Positions 29,124 to 38,699 of a stretch of 64,000 bases of DNA are shown piece by piece. The notes under the pieces are model-generated. The model did not search any database. It saw only the letters and a program-made list of their open reading frames with translations, and was not told the origin of the DNA. How positions within the stretch are numbered: position 1 is the first letter of the stretch; each line of letters starts with the position of its first letter. This DNA is from Clostridiales bacterium. GTDB taxonomy: Bacteria > Bacillota > Clostridia > Caldicoprobacterales > UBA3941. The position numbers and the translations under genes are program-made. The stretch is from positions 41,406-105,405 of the forward strand of contig JAAYGY010000093.1 in assembly GCA_012735575.1 (NCBI GenBank), in the 5' to 3' direction.

Positions 29124-29247
29124 CATTATGGCTATTGAACATTTGCTTCATCACTAATTTGGAGAAAACTAAGGCTTTTCTACCTTACATAAGCCAAGTT
29201 TTCTTAGCCAAATCAGCGAAGGCGCACAATTATCAATAGCCATTATG
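29124..29247. repeat. 124-bp imperfect palindromic element
   Basis: The outer arms 29124-29138 and 29233-29247 pair with one mismatch. Inside them, 29139-29175 pairs imperfectly with 29191-29232 (shared blocks TGATTTGG / CTAATTTGG and AGAAAACT-AGGCTT), leaving a short loop near 29176-29190. The element lies between the divergent asnS and rRNA methyltransferase genes and has no ORF. A related fragment is at 5711-5763. It could be a MITE-like remnant or a repetitive extragenic hairpin. Confidence 0.65.
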
Positions 29248-29341
29248 AGGCAAGAATAATATCTGATAGACTGACATAACAGATTTATATTAATATATGC
29301 TATGATGGTATATGCTATTAGAAGGAAAATTAGGTGATAAC

Positions 29342-30742
29342 ATGACTAATCTACCAGTTGATTTTGCAAAAAAGATGGAAAGCCTGTTAGGCTCTGAATA
29401 TTATGAGTTTGTTAAAAGTTATGAACAGCCCAAGACATCTGCCTTACGGGTTAATTCATTAAAAATTGATAAGCAGAAATTTTCGTCCCTCTCCCCTTTT
29501 AATCTGGAACCGGTCCCATGGGCAGAGGACGGTTTTTATTATTCTCATACTGATGAACCGGGCAAACATCCCTATCATGAAGCTGGGCTATACTATATTC
29601 AAGAACCCAGTGCCATTGCAGTAGCATATCTATTGGATGCTCAGCCAGGTGAAAGAGTCCTGGATCTTTGTGCTGCTCCGGGGGGTAAGTCTACACATAT
29701 AGCAGCTGCCATGAAAAATCAAGGACTGCTTATAGCCAATGAAATTCATCCCTCAAGAGCCAGGATACTTTCTCAAAACATAGAGAGAATGGGAATAAAA
29801 AATGCTATTGTTACCAATGAAAATCCATCCAATCTGGCAGAGCAGTTTGAGGGATTCTTTCATCGCATCCTAGTGGATGCACCCTGCTCTGGCGAGGGCA
29901 TGTTTAGAAAAAATCCTATAGCCTGTGATGAATGGAGCCTTAACAATGTAGCTATGTGCGCTGCCAGGCAAATGACCATTTTAGAGGATGCCCAGAAGAT
30001 GCTGGCGCCAGGAGGAATTTTGGTATACTCTACCTGCACTTTCTCTCCTGAAGAGAATGAACAGGTCATAGAAAAATTTTTATTAAAATACAGGAACTTT
30101 GACCTGGTAGAAAGCACTAAGCTCCATCCATCTTTCGATAGAGGAAGAATTGAATGGACTGATAATAAGGAAACCAGTATAAATCGTACAATTAGATTAT
30201 GGCCCCATAAGCTGAAAGGAGAAGGTCATTTTGTAGCTATAATGAAAAAAACTGTTGCTGACCTGAAGTATATCCCATCTCCTAAAGATTTGTTGGCCGA
30301 AAAAGGCAATAAAATAATACCTACTAAGGAGGATATGAAATATTACCTAGACTTTACCAGGCAATATTTAAATGTCAGACTGGAAGATAATCTTGTAAAA
30401 TTTGGACAACAGCTGTATATTCTTCCTTCTCGTAATCTTCCCAGTCTAGATGGCTTAAAAATACTAAGGCCGGGCTTGCATTTAGGTACCTTTATGAAGA
30501 AGAGATTTGAGCCTTCCCATGCTTTGGCACTCTTTTTAGGCGCAAACCATGTCAAACAGTATATATCCTTTGACGCCTCTTCTCCTTCCATAAAAGCCTA
30601 TTTAAAGGGGGAAACAATAAGGGTCTCACAAGACTATAAAGGCTGGGTACTGGTAATGGTAGACGACTATTCCCTTGGCTGGGCAAAAGCATCAAATGGA
30701 ATGCTAAAAAATCATTATCCCAAGGGTCTTAGGTGGCCTTAG
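29342..30742 (+). CDS. RsmF/RsmB-type rRNA cytosine-C5 methyltransferase
   Basis: A 466-residue NOL1/NOP2/Sun-family enzyme. SAM-binding motif I is LDLCAAPGGKSTHIAAAM near residue 105. Both catalytic cysteines are present in DAPCSGEGMFRK and YSTCTFSPEENE. The C-terminal part from about residue 300 contains RsmF-like sequence ending in a PUA-like segment (ALALFLGANH ... SLGWAKASNGMLKNHYPKGLR). The target is probably 16S rRNA. A start 30 nt upstream lacks a ribosome site, whereas ATG 29342 follows AGGTGAT, so the shorter form is used. Confidence 0.9.
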   Translation: MTNLPVDFAKKMESLLGSEYYEFVKSYEQPKTSALRVNSLKIDKQKFSSLSPFNLEPVPWAEDGFYYSHTDEPGKHPYHEAGLYYIQEPSAIAVAYLLDAQPGERVLDLCAAPGGKSTHIAAAMKNQGLLIANEIHPSRARILSQNIERMGIKNAIVTNENPSNLAEQFEGFFHRILVDAPCSGEGMFRKNPIACDEWSLNNVAMCAARQMTILEDAQKMLAPGGILVYSTCTFSPEENEQVIEKFLLKYRNFDLVESTKLHPSFDRGRIEWTDNKETSINRTIRLWPHKLKGEGHFVAIMKKTVADLKYIPSPKDLLAEKGNKIIPTKEDMKYYLDFTRQYLNVRLEDNLVKFGQQLYILPSRNLPSLDGLKILRPGLHLGTFMKKRFEPSHALALFLGANHVKQYISFDASSPSIKAYLKGETIRVSQDYKGWVLVMVDDYSLGWAKASNGMLKNHYPKGLRWP

Positions 30743-30784
30743 ACAGAATATTTGAAAAAAATACTGGAGTTTAGCTACTATTAG

Positions 30785-30793
30785 TGTTATAAT
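30785..30793 (+). promoter_or_regulatory. Extended -10 promoter before asnA
   Basis: TGTTATAAT at 30785-30793 is a TG-n-TATAAT extended -10 element, 35 bp before the asnA ATG and 43 bp after the methyltransferase stop. No good -35 box is visible. It suggests that asnA is transcribed independently. Confidence 0.5.
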
Positions 30794-30827
30794 CTAAGCT
30801 ATAAATTTCTAGGGGGTTCATACTTTC

Positions 30828-31844
30828 ATGCAAACAGTATACAAAACATATTTTCCACCAAAATATAAATCAAAACTTGATATCAGACAGACAGTAGCAG
30901 CTATTAAATTTTTAAAGGACTATTTTGAAAGACAATTAGCTGACGAACTAAATTTAACAAGGGTTTCTGCCCCTCTTTTTGTCAGACCTGAGACTGGGCT
31001 TAATGATAATCTAAGCGGAGTTGAAAGACCAGTTTCTTTTGATGTTAAGGCCATTGGCGGCACAGCAGAGATCGTTCATTCCTTGGCTAAATGGAAACGA
31101 TTTGCACTAAAGCGTTATAATTTCCATCTAGGGGAAGGCCTCTATACGGATATGAACGCTATACGAAGAGATGAAGAGCTGGATAACCTGCACTCTATTT
31201 ATGTTGATCAGTGGGATTGGGAAAAAATCATCTCTAAAGAAGAACGAAATATGGACACCCTAAAGACCACTGTGAAGAAAATCTATAAGGTCTTTAAAAG
31301 GACTGAAAAATATATATGTGATTTGTATCCAAAATTAGAAGCTTACTTACCTGAAGATATTTACTTTATAACTACACAGGAGTTAGAAGATCTCTATCCT
31401 GATTTAACACCAGAGGAAAGAGAAAATGAGATTGCCAAGGACAAGGGCGCAGTCTTCTTGATGCAAATCGGCCATGCACTGAACTCAGGTGAGCCCCATG
31501 GTAATAGAGCACCTGACTATGATGACTGGAACTTAAACGGCGATATACTCTTTTGGTATCCCGTGTTAAACCAGGTTATGGAACTATCCTCCATGGGAAT
31601 CAGGGTTGATGAAAAAAGTCTTAAGGAGCAAATCCTTATAACTGGCTGTCAGGATAGGCTGACCATGGACTATCATCGGAATCTATTGGATGGAAAACTG
31701 CCCTATACCATAGGAGGCGGCATAGGACAGTCCAGAATGTGTATGTTCTTCCTGGGTAAGGCGCACATAGGCGAAGTTCAGGCTTCGGTCTGGTCTGATG
31801 AGATTATCCAGGAGTGTGAAAAGGCAAACATATTCCTGTTATAA
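30828..31844 (+). CDS. asnA: Aspartate-ammonia ligase (asparagine synthetase A)
   Basis: A 338-residue class II synthetase-like enzyme that makes asparagine from aspartate, ammonia and ATP. It has the AsnA features [24 protein letters not shown] near residue 45, [28 protein letters not shown], and the C-terminal [23 protein letters not shown]. The length is typical (about 330 residues). An AGGGGG site lies 11 nt before the ATG. It lies near asnS in the opposite orientation, and both serve asparagine use in translation. Confidence 0.95.
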   Translation: MQTVYKTYFPPKYKSKLDIRQTVAAIKFLKDYFERQLADELNLTRVSAPLFVRPETGLNDNLSGVERPVSFDVKAIGGTAEIVHSLAKWKRFALKRYNFHLGEGLYTDMNAIRRDEELDNLHSIYVDQWDWEKIISKEERNMDTLKTTVKKIYKVFKRTEKYICDLYPKLEAYLPEDIYFITTQELEDLYPDLTPEERENEIAKDKGAVFLMQIGHALNSGEPHGNRAPDYDDWNLNGDILFWYPVLNQVMELSSMGIRVDEKSLKEQILITGCQDRLTMDYHRNLLDGKLPYTIGGGIGQSRMCMFFLGKAHIGEVQASVWSDEIIQECEKANIFLL

Positions 31845-31866
31845 TCTTATTATAATAGTGTAGGTT

Positions 31867-32859
31867 TTATAGTAATTCCTTTCTCAATTGTTCAGGGGAT
31901 TTTACAGACAAATATGCGGGCGGGACATCAAAAACTGTCCTTGCTCCTATTTGGCCTTCCCTGCTCATTCTATATACCCCTCTGGCATAGGCGGTTAATA
32001 CGCTTCCGGTAAACTCCGGGTTGCTGTCCAAATTTAAAGAGAACTCCACTATTTGATTATTTTTCTCCTTAATACCGGTTATGCCGCTACGAATAACCAT
32101 TCCTCCATGAGGCATTCCAGAATGCTTTGTTTTAAGCTCTTCTTCAGTAATAAAGGTAACCTCAGTATCATAGTCCGCAAAGTAATTAGGCATAGTTTTA
32201 ATTTGGCGCTCTATCTCCTTTTTATCTGCTCCTTCTTCAGCTACTACATAGCAATGTCTAAGATGCCTCTCCCTGGTAGAAAGATCCGGATTTTCTCCCT
32301 TTCTAACCCTACTTAGCGCATCTTCAATAGGTATGGTATACTGAACCGCGTCTTTAACCCCTGGCACCCTTCTAACTGCATCGGAGTGGCCCTGGCTTAC
32401 TCCTCTTCCCCAAAAAGTGTATGTATTCCCCTTGGGCAAGATAGTCTCCATAATTAAGCGGTTTATAGAAAAAAGACCCGGATCCCATCCTACAGAAATC
32501 ATGCTAAGCTTCCTACCTTCTCTGGCAGCAGCATCTACCTTATCAAAATACTCTGGTATTCTGGCATGAGTATCATAACTGTCCACTGTATTAAACATTT
32601 TAGCTAAATTAGGTCCCTGTTCAGGCAAATCTGTAGCCGATCCACCACAGAGTATCATCACGTCTATTTTATCCCTATAGGATTCTACTTCTGACATTTT
32701 TACCGCCTTTACACCTGGAGTTGCAAGCTTAATATTTTTTGGATCCCGCCTGGTAAATACAGCTACCAGCTCCATATCAGGATTATAACTAATGGCTGCC
32801 TCTACACCTTTTCCTAAATTTCCATAACCGGCAATACCTATTTTTATCTTTTGATTCAT
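31867..32859 (-). CDS. ddh: meso-diaminopimelate D-dehydrogenase
   Basis: A 330-residue NADPH-dependent enzyme that reductively aminates tetrahydrodipicolinate to meso-diaminopimelate in one step, for lysine and peptidoglycan. Visible marks are the Rossmann motif IGIAGYGNLGKGVE, ILCGGSATDLPEQGP, VDSYDTHARIPEYF, SVGWDPGLFSINR, and the substrate motif WGRGVSQGHSDAVRRV. The ATG at 32857-32859 has AGGAGG 9 nt upstream; a longer ORF start is rejected. The gene stands alone, without other lysine genes. Confidence 0.93.
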   Translation of the reverse strand: MNQKIKIGIAGYGNLGKGVEAAISYNPDMELVAVFTRRDPKNIKLATPGVKAVKMSEVESYRDKIDVMILCGGSATDLPEQGPNLAKMFNTVDSYDTHARIPEYFDKVDAAAREGRKLSMISVGWDPGLFSINRLIMETILPKGNTYTFWGRGVSQGHSDAVRRVPGVKDAVQYTIPIEDALSRVRKGENPDLSTRERHLRHCYVVAEEGADKKEIERQIKTMPNYFADYDTEVTFITEEELKTKHSGMPHGGMVIRSGITGIKEKNNQIVEFSLNLDSNPEFTGSVLTAYARGVYRMSREGQIGARTVFDVPPAYLSVKSPEQLRKELL

Positions 32860-32884
32860 GTTTGTATTCCTCCTAACCAAGTAT

Positions 32885-33724
32885 CTATTTTTGCATATAA
32901 AAACCTACAATATAGAGTATCCATATATGCAAGGGATAAAAGACATAAAAAAGATACTTAACATCCCTGCCTTTTTTTCCATTATATACAAAGAAAAAAG
33001 GCAGTGCAAACACCATCATCCACTGATAATTTTCTATAAATAGCCCCTGATAGCTTAAATCGCTAATAGCAAATATTAATGATAACACTGCATAAGAGAT
33101 GATCAGCATTTTTCTGTCATTTCTAAAGTAATAAAAGATAAGAACCATAAAGGATATCATTAGGGAACCTTCTGTAAGGGCAGTGACAAACAATATGCCC
33201 ACTACTGTCAGAGTATTTGAGGTACTGCCATTAACCTCCCTGCCATATTCTATGGCATTTAACATCATAATACTCAAAGCCATGGGAAGTAATATATTAT
33301 TACTAATTTCCCAAATATCATTAAATAAAAGGGGCATTAATGCCAGCACAATACCAGTAAAGAGTATCCTTCTGCCATCATAATCATAGGCCTTATAGGT
33401 AAGCCAGGTGATAACCGCCAAAACTATAGCCAAGACTATAGCAAATGCATAGGTAAACAGACCTATGGTCTTATCACCTATAGGAAATAAGATAGAAACT
33501 AAAAGGTTTCCTGTAGCCATTATGCCTGCTGCTACCATCAATCTTTTTGCATAGCTATATCTGTTACTGGTATGGAAAAATCCGTCTACCAGCAAAAAGA
33601 AGAAAACTGGTGCCACTATTCTACCTATATAGTTTAGCCATATAGGAGTATTGGGCAAAAAATAGCCAATGTGATCTATTATCATCAGTAGCACCATCAA
33701 CAGTTTTATTTGAAATCGATTCAT
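32885..33724 (-). CDS. TraX-family membrane protein
   Basis: A 279-residue polytopic membrane protein of the TraX family. The opening FQIKLLMVLLMIIDHIGYFLP contains the conserved D-H pair in the first helix, and GRIVAPVFFFLLVDGFFHTSN follows, as in the F-plasmid pilin acetylase and its chromosomal homologues. About nine hydrophobic segments are present. In Firmicutes these are uncharacterised acyltransferase-like proteins. AAGGAG at 6 nt fixes the ATG at 33722-33724. No conjugation genes are nearby, so it is a chromosomal member. Confidence 0.85.
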   Translation of the reverse strand: MNRFQIKLLMVLLMIIDHIGYFLPNTPIWLNYIGRIVAPVFFFLLVDGFFHTSNRYSYAKRLMVAAGIMATGNLLVSILFPIGDKTIGLFTYAFAIVLAIVLAVITWLTYKAYDYDGRRILFTGIVLALMPLLFNDIWEISNNILLPMALSIMMLNAIEYGREVNGSTSNTLTVVGILFVTALTEGSLMISFMVLIFYYFRNDRKMLIISYAVLSLIFAISDLSYQGLFIENYQWMMVFALPFFFVYNGKKGRDVKYLFYVFYPLHIWILYIVGFYMQK

Positions 33725-33757
33725 TTTATTCTCCTTATCCATGAAAGACCGTAATAA

Positions 33758-35002
33758 TTAATATTGGTTTACAACCTCCATAGCAATATTAGCCCATTTT
33801 GTGATTCTATCTGGTTGATACCTAACAGTAGATATATCCTTTAGGATGAATTCTAAATTCACATTATTTACCTTAGCAGCTTTAAGGGTTTCTAATAAAT
33901 CCTTTTTTATTGCATCATAATCCACACTATCGGCTGCAAGATAAGCGGGATTGGGCTTGCTGGACATAACTAAATCTTCTCCCATATTCTCAGCAAAGAC
34001 ATAAGGGTCACTCCATGGGCTGCATGATACCTTTTTTAGATTGGGTATTTTTTTGACTATATCCAACCGGTCATCCAGCCTTTCACAGCATCCATAGTAG
34101 ATCATACCAAATTCTTTAGCCAGCTTAGTTATATAAGGGATTTCAAATTCCTCTGTGACACTGGGAGATACTGAAGAAAAAAGCTGTGCAAGACCAAAAG
34201 CCCAGACATTTTTTGAATAAGGTCCCTTGCCCTCTCCACTGGATGGTAAAAGTTCATCGGTATATATGTAGGAACAATGGCAGGTATTTATAATGTCATT
34301 ATGGACTCCCAGCTCATTTGCCTGCCTGATTCCAGCCAATAAAGAATCCGTCAATCTGCTTGCTGCCCCATGTAACAGCTGGGGACGATCTATTAGATCA
34401 AAGTAAATATTCTCAACGCCCATAAGTTGTGATAGAACATCCCATACGCCTAAGTGAAACTGAAGCCCGCCACTGGACCTGACAGGAGCAATGCCATCAA
34501 AGATATAAGATGCCTGTTCCAGCCAAAGCTGGCTGGTCTCTTCGTGATGAACTATTGTCATATCCTTGATTTTTTCAAGATCATCCATATCATTGATTTG
34601 CCTTTTATACTGCTGGGATACTATGTCGCTGTCAGGATCAGTATGTAAGATTTCCCTATCAACATCAATTCCAAATCCACTATTCTCTATTGCCTTAGGT
34701 ATGGTTATAAAGGGATCCAGTACCATATCTACCGGAAAATGCCTCCACTTATAAAGGGAAAGTCTTAACTCAAATTCAATACTACGCCAAAAAGGATCTT
34801 CTACATAGCAGTCCAGTTCGCCATTGACATTTAGTTCATGTAAGGGTAGCTGGTCAATAACTACCATGGGTCGCTCCATCTTTCCCCTGTTAAGAGATTT
34901 CCACAACTTGATCTTTTCCTCTTGTACAGGCAAGGTAGCTACCTCCATATACTCCTTAGCCAGATCTTGAAGAATAGTAATATCCTTTTTAGATAAATCC
35001 AT
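33758..35002 (-). CDS. Uroporphyrinogen decarboxylase-superfamily protein
   Basis: A 414-residue protein with the URO-D TIM-barrel layout, including the central VRSSGGLQFHLGVWDVLSQLMG block, the C-H-C-S-Y motif near residue 265, YYGCCERLDDRLDIVKKIPN near residue 325 and the C-terminal SSKPNPAYLAAD. The Cys/His residues resemble the zinc site of methyltransferases in this superfamily (MtaA, CmuA) rather than heme-pathway URO-D. No corrinoid protein gene is adjacent, so its role is unknown. The start at 35000-35002 follows GGGGAGGAG; a longer ORF lacks a ribosome site. It sits 40 bp after a HAD phosphatase gene. Confidence 0.7.
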   Translation of the reverse strand: MDLSKKDITILQDLAKEYMEVATLPVQEEKIKLWKSLNRGKMERPMVVIDQLPLHELNVNGELDCYVEDPFWRSIEFELRLSLYKWRHFPVDMVLDPFITIPKAIENSGFGIDVDREILHTDPDSDIVSQQYKRQINDMDDLEKIKDMTIVHHEETSQLWLEQASYIFDGIAPVRSSGGLQFHLGVWDVLSQLMGVENIYFDLIDRPQLLHGAASRLTDSLLAGIRQANELGVHNDIINTCHCSYIYTDELLPSSGEGKGPYSKNVWAFGLAQLFSSVSPSVTEEFEIPYITKLAKEFGMIYYGCCERLDDRLDIVKKIPNLKKVSCSPWSDPYVFAENMGEDLVMSSKPNPAYLAADSVDYDAIKKDLLETLKAAKVNNVNLEFILKDISTVRYQPDRITKWANIAMEVVNQY

Positions 35003-35042
35003 AGTTCTCCTCCCCCCATTTATCATATACTGGCAGGTAATG

Positions 35043-35705
35043 CTAACCTGTTTTAAGCAAGCACTCAAAATTATAGATAAATAAATCAGCATGTTCTTTT
35101 ATTTCTTCCATATCATATTCTGAATGTTTATCATATACCCCCACTGTCTTCATACCTGCACTTTTTGCACTAAGAATAGCTGGTAGAATGTCTTCAAATA
35201 CAAGGCATTCAGATGGCTTTAAATCCATTTTTTTAGCTGCTAACAAAAAAATATCAGGAAAGTTTTTGTTTCTGCTAACTTCACTTACTGTAGATATGGA
35301 ATCAAAATAATGCAAAATACGGTTGTTTTTTAGTGTAGCGTATAAGAGTTCTGGAATATTGGAGGTAGCCAGGCCGATTTTTATGTCCTTTTCCTTTAGA
35401 TATGAAAGATAATCTCTTACACCTGGCTTGAGTTTAACGTTATTAGCATACTCATGGTATGCCATTTTATTCCACTCGTCCATTATTTCCTCGATGGTTT
35501 CAGGCAAGCCAAATCGCCTTTTAAAATATTTGGCACAGTCTTCAAAGGTAAGGGCTTGAATCTCTTCTGACAAATCTACAGGAACTTCAATACCTCTTTC
35601 CCTCAGAAATTCTATATCAACCCTTGCCCATATTCCCATTGAATCAACTAAGGTTCCGTCCAAATCAAAGATAGCGCCTTTTATTCCTCTAATAATATCT
35701 TCCAC
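35043..35705 (-). CDS. HAD-superfamily hydrolase (beta-phosphoglucomutase-like)
   Basis: A 220-residue HAD hydrolase with motif I AIFDLDGTLVDSMG near residue 13, a helical cap (residues 30-90), motif II LATSN near residue 117, a lysine in the SEVSRNKNFPD segment and motif III LVFEDILPAILSAKSAGMKTVGV. This matches subfamily IA phosphatase/mutase proteins. The substrate is unknown. It is upstream of the URO-D-like gene by 40 bp and possibly co-transcribed with it. Confidence 0.82.
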   Translation of the reverse strand: MEDIIRGIKGAIFDLDGTLVDSMGIWARVDIEFLRERGIEVPVDLSEEIQALTFEDCAKYFKRRFGLPETIEEIMDEWNKMAYHEYANNVKLKPGVRDYLSYLKEKDIKIGLATSNIPELLYATLKNNRILHYFDSISTVSEVSRNKNFPDIFLLAAKKMDLKPSECLVFEDILPAILSAKSAGMKTVGVYDKHSEYDMEEIKEHADLFIYNFECLLKTG

Positions 35706-35884
35706 CCCTTGTTTGCTTATTTATAATATTTAACTATTTAATTCCCTTTGTTAGGTTGTTGAATGCATATTTAGCACATAAAATAACCTAATGTGTTAAT
35801 TCGACCATTAGTTCAACAGTTAAATTAATTAAACATTTTAATTTATTATAAACCAAACTCATGGAATATGCATTATTTAATTAT
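35706..35884. other. Intergenic region upstream of the HAD gene
   Basis: This AT-rich stretch has several short inverted repeats, such as TTAGGTT with AACCTAA (around 35753-35793) and GTTGAA with TTCAAC, that could form alternative folds. I see no ORF and no convincing known RNA motif. Confidence 0.3.
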
Positions 35885-35890
35885 AAAAAA

Positions 35891-35912
35891 AGTCCCGCAA
35901 AATGCGGGAACT
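35891..35912 (-). terminator. Terminator after the 35916 gene
   Basis: A GC-rich stem (35893-35899 with 35903-35909, 3-nt loop, extended by A/T pairs) followed on the minus strand by a run of seven T (35884-35890). It lies directly past the stop codon of the coiled-coil protein gene. Confidence 0.85.
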
Positions 35913-35915
35913 TTT

Positions 35916-36308
35916 TTAGTCCAGGAATTCCAGCTGTTCTTTTCTATGGGCCTGTTTTTCCAAGGTCTTTCGTAGCGAGAATTCATCCATATGTGAAGCA
36001 TTGTTTTCTACATAACCCTGTGTATATTCCAGATTTTTCTCCAGATTTTCCACATCATCAACCTGGTCATGCTTCCCATAGGCGATTATATTCTTCAGGT
36101 TTTCCATTCTGTCCTTTCGCTCCTCTTGTATTCTAGAGGCATGCCTTAAATTTTCAGGGTCGGATATATCAGAATACTGCTCCAAATGCCTTTGAGTTCG
36201 TACATATCTGTTATTTATATTAAGCAGCTCTTCTATCCGACGTTCGTTGGCCATTTTAAGTTCTTCCTTGCTGTCTATTGCCTTAGCATCTTTTTCATCT
36301 CGGCTCAC
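35916..36308 (-). CDS. Small charged coiled-coil protein, unknown function
   Basis: A 130-residue very hydrophilic protein that I do not recognise. It is rich in Glu, Lys, Arg and Asn, with heptad-like stretches such as LEKNLEYTQGYVENNASH and MENLKNIIAYGKHDQVDD. It has no signal peptide, membrane segment or metal-binding Cys motif. It has its own ribosome site (GAGGGAGGAATT before the ATG) and a strong terminator, so it is probably expressed. It could be a spore-associated small protein, but nothing in the sequence proves that. Confidence 0.6.
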   Translation of the reverse strand: MSRDEKDAKAIDSKEELKMANERRIEELLNINNRYVRTQRHLEQYSDISDPENLRHASRIQEERKDRMENLKNIIAYGKHDQVDDVENLEKNLEYTQGYVENNASHMDEFSLRKTLEKQAHRKEQLEFLD

Positions 36309-36393
36309 AGAATTCCTCCCTCAAAAATATAATCGGTATTATTTTTCCCGCTGCAGCGAATAATATTTTAGTAAAGCTTTCTATTTTAATTTT

Positions 36394-36960
36394 TTAAAGG
36401 CCAATCTCATCTGCCACTTTTTGCATGCCTTTGATGGTTTCATCTATAATCTCATTAAGCTCCATACCCAGCATCTGGGCTCCTCTTTCGATAATACTTC
36501 TGTCTACACCGGCTGCAAAACTTTTCTGTTTCCATTTTTTCTTAACAGATTTTACAGTCAAATCCATTACACTTTTGCTGGGTCTCATTAGAGCTGTTGC
36601 CGTAATAAGGCCTGTTAGTTCATCAATGGTATATAAAACTTTCTCCATTCTTTCTACAGGCTCTACATCAGAACAAATTTGCCATCCATGGCTTACTACA
36701 GCACGAATATAATCCTCAGGCCAGTTCCTCTCTTCCAGGATTTCTTTGGTCTTGGTACAATGCTCCTCTGGATATTTTTCATAATCCAAATCATGAATTA
36801 AACCTATAATTCCCCATTTTTCCTGATCTTCGCCAAACAATTCTGCAAAATGCCTCATAACACCTTCCACAGCTAATGCATGCTTTATTAGACTTTCATT
36901 TTGGTTATACTCTTTTAATAGCTCCATAGCTATTTCCCTAGTTGGAACAATTTTATCCAT
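36394..36960 (-). CDS. HD-domain phosphohydrolase family protein
   Basis: A 188-residue single HD-domain protein. The metal-binding histidines are in the first helix (LIKHALAVEGVMRHFAE near residue 22), the HD pair is in GLIHDLDYEKYPEEH near residue 54, and AVVSHGWQICSD supplies the next ligand. This pattern is typical of small metal-dependent nucleotide phosphohydrolases of unknown substrate. It is preceded by AGAGGGAGATACC just before the ATG. It diverges from ung across a 113-bp promoter region. Confidence 0.8.
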   Translation of the reverse strand: MDKIVPTREIAMELLKEYNQNESLIKHALAVEGVMRHFAELFGEDQEKWGIIGLIHDLDYEKYPEEHCTKTKEILEERNWPEDYIRAVVSHGWQICSDVEPVERMEKVLYTIDELTGLITATALMRPSKSVMDLTVKSVKKKWKQKSFAAGVDRSIIERGAQMLGMELNEIIDETIKGMQKVADEIGL

Positions 36961-37047
36961 GGTATCTCCCTCTTTTCTCTAACCGTAGCTTTTTAAAGTA
37001 TTTCCATATACATACATTTTAGACTTGCAGACTTTTTTTGTCAATTA

Positions 37048-37056
37048 TGATATAAT
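37048..37056 (+). promoter_or_regulatory. Extended -10 promoter before ung
   Basis: TGATATAAT at 37048-37056 (TG-n-TATAAT) lies 18 bp before the chosen ung start. A -35 box is not clear. Confidence 0.45.
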
Positions 37057-37073
37057 TCATTTGGGTGATAGCA

Positions 37074-37754
37074 ATGGCGATTTTAAAAAATGATTGGCAT
37101 AATTTGCTGAATGATGAGTTTCAGAAAGATTATTATCTGACACTTAGAAAGTTTTTAATAACTGAATATAGGACAAGAACCATATATCCGGATATGTATG
37201 ATATATTTAATGCTCTTCATTATACAGCCTATAAGGATGTAAAGGTGGTTATACTAGGACAAGATCCCTATCATGGCCCCAATCAGGCTCATGGTCTTAG
37301 TTTTTCAGTTAAACCGGGTGTACCGGCACCACCTTCTCTAATAAATATCTTTAAAGAATTAAACAGTGACTTGGGCTGCTATATCCCCAACAATGGATAT
37401 CTGAAAAAATGGGCAGATCAGGGTGTATTGCTGCTCAATACTGTTCTCACAGTCAGAGCAGGACAAGCCAACTCCCATAAAAACAGGGGATGGGAACATT
37501 TTACTGATAGGGTAATAAGTATACTAAATGAAAGAGAAGACCCTGTTGTCTTCATATTATGGGGTCGCAATGCTCAGTCCAAGCAGAGTATAATAACTAA
37601 TCCTCATCATTACATAATAAAATCTCCACATCCCAGCCCTTTTTCAGCTAATCGGGGATTCTTTGGCAGCAGGCCTTTTTCCAAGACAAATAACTTTCTT
37701 AAATCAATTGGCAAGGAACCCATTGACTGGCAAATAGAGAACATCAGGGGATAA
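37074..37754 (+). CDS. ung: Uracil-DNA glycosylase (family 1)
   Basis: A 226-residue base-excision repair enzyme that removes uracil from DNA. The catalytic water-activating motif [18 protein letters not shown] is near residue 60 and the second motif [13 protein letters not shown] near residue 184; [17 protein letters not shown] lies between. The length is normal. The ATG at 37074 follows GGGTGAT, which fits the anti-Shine-Dalgarno better than the GTG three codons upstream. It ends in a strong hairpin terminator that overlaps its stop. Confidence 0.95.
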   Translation: MAILKNDWHNLLNDEFQKDYYLTLRKFLITEYRTRTIYPDMYDIFNALHYTAYKDVKVVILGQDPYHGPNQAHGLSFSVKPGVPAPPSLINIFKELNSDLGCYIPNNGYLKKWADQGVLLLNTVLTVRAGQANSHKNRGWEHFTDRVISILNEREDPVVFILWGRNAQSKQSIITNPHHYIIKSPHPSPFSANRGFFGSRPFSKTNNFLKSIGKEPIDWQIENIRG

Positions 37755-37773
37755 TCTATTGAGATTATCCCCT
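37746..37773 (+). terminator. Terminator of ung (convergent with ThuA gene)
   Basis: A perfect 12-bp stem (37746-37757 with 37762-37773) with a 4-nt loop, followed by TTTCCTTG on the plus strand. It begins inside the last codons of ung and also faces the end of the ThuA gene. Confidence 0.75.
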
Positions 37774-37786
37774 TTCCTTGTTAATT

Positions 37787-38536
37787 CTAACTTAATTCTT
37801 GTTCACCTCTTATGTTTTCCAAAGGTTCTACATTTCCAAAGATTGGTTTGGGCCCGTCCACAGGTTTTGCCCACCTGACAGCATTGTAAATAACCCTTTG
37901 GATTTCCTTCTGATGATAGATTGGGAAAGTCTCATGTCCCGGCCTAAAATAGAAGATCTTCCCTTTCCCTCTGGTATAACAACATCCGCTTCTAAAGACT
38001 TCGCCACCTTCAAACCAGCTAATAAACACCAAGGTTTCAGGTGCGGGAATATCAAAACGTTCTCCATACATTTCTACATGGGGTATTTCTATGTATTCAT
38101 CTAAACCTTCTACTATGGGATGGCCTGGTTCAATTACCCAAATTCTTTCCATTTCTCCTATCTCTCTCCATCTTAACTGATCGCTATTAGTACCGCATAC
38201 TTTTCTAAATATCTTTGAAGCATGACCTGAATGTAATACAATCAGCCCCATTCCGTCCAGTATCCTATTATATACCTTGTTTACTATTTCATCCTTTACC
38301 TCTTCATGAGCCGTATGCCCCCACCAGATAAGGACGTCTGTGTCATCTAGTACATCACCGCCTAAGCCATGATCCGGTTCATCCAAGGTAGCTGTTCTTG
38401 TTTCAATATCAGGATATTTTTGTAAAAATTCTGCAATGGCCCCATGTATGCCTTTTGGATATATTTGGGCCACCTTTTCATTACGTTTTTCATGCCTGTA
38501 CTCATTCCATACTGTTACCCTTATTTTTTTAGCCAT
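37787..38536 (-). CDS. ThuA-domain protein
   Basis: A 249-residue ThuA/trehalose-utilisation family protein with the class I glutamine-amidotransferase-like fold. Marks are [14 protein letters not shown] at the start, [30 protein letters not shown] near residue 95 and [17 protein letters not shown] near residue 205. Members occur in sugar-utilisation loci but their reaction is not established. There are no sugar transporter or dehydrogenase genes around it. The start is ATG. Confidence 0.82.
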   Translation of the reverse strand: MAKKIRVTVWNEYRHEKRNEKVAQIYPKGIHGAIAEFLQKYPDIETRTATLDEPDHGLGGDVLDDTDVLIWWGHTAHEEVKDEIVNKVYNRILDGMGLIVLHSGHASKIFRKVCGTNSDQLRWREIGEMERIWVIEPGHPIVEGLDEYIEIPHVEMYGERFDIPAPETLVFISWFEGGEVFRSGCCYTRGKGKIFYFRPGHETFPIYHQKEIQRVIYNAVRWAKPVDGPKPIFGNVEPLENIRGEQELS

Positions 38537-38699
38537 CTTTGTTATCCCCTTTTCTATATAATTATAAAGAGAGAGCTTAGAATGTTTGTGAAAATCCCCC
38601 CTTTATTTATATTTATTTATATAAATTTTATTGTTTTGATAAGATATTCATTAATTTCCTAATATCCTTATATAATTTAACTATATTAAAATACCAGTA

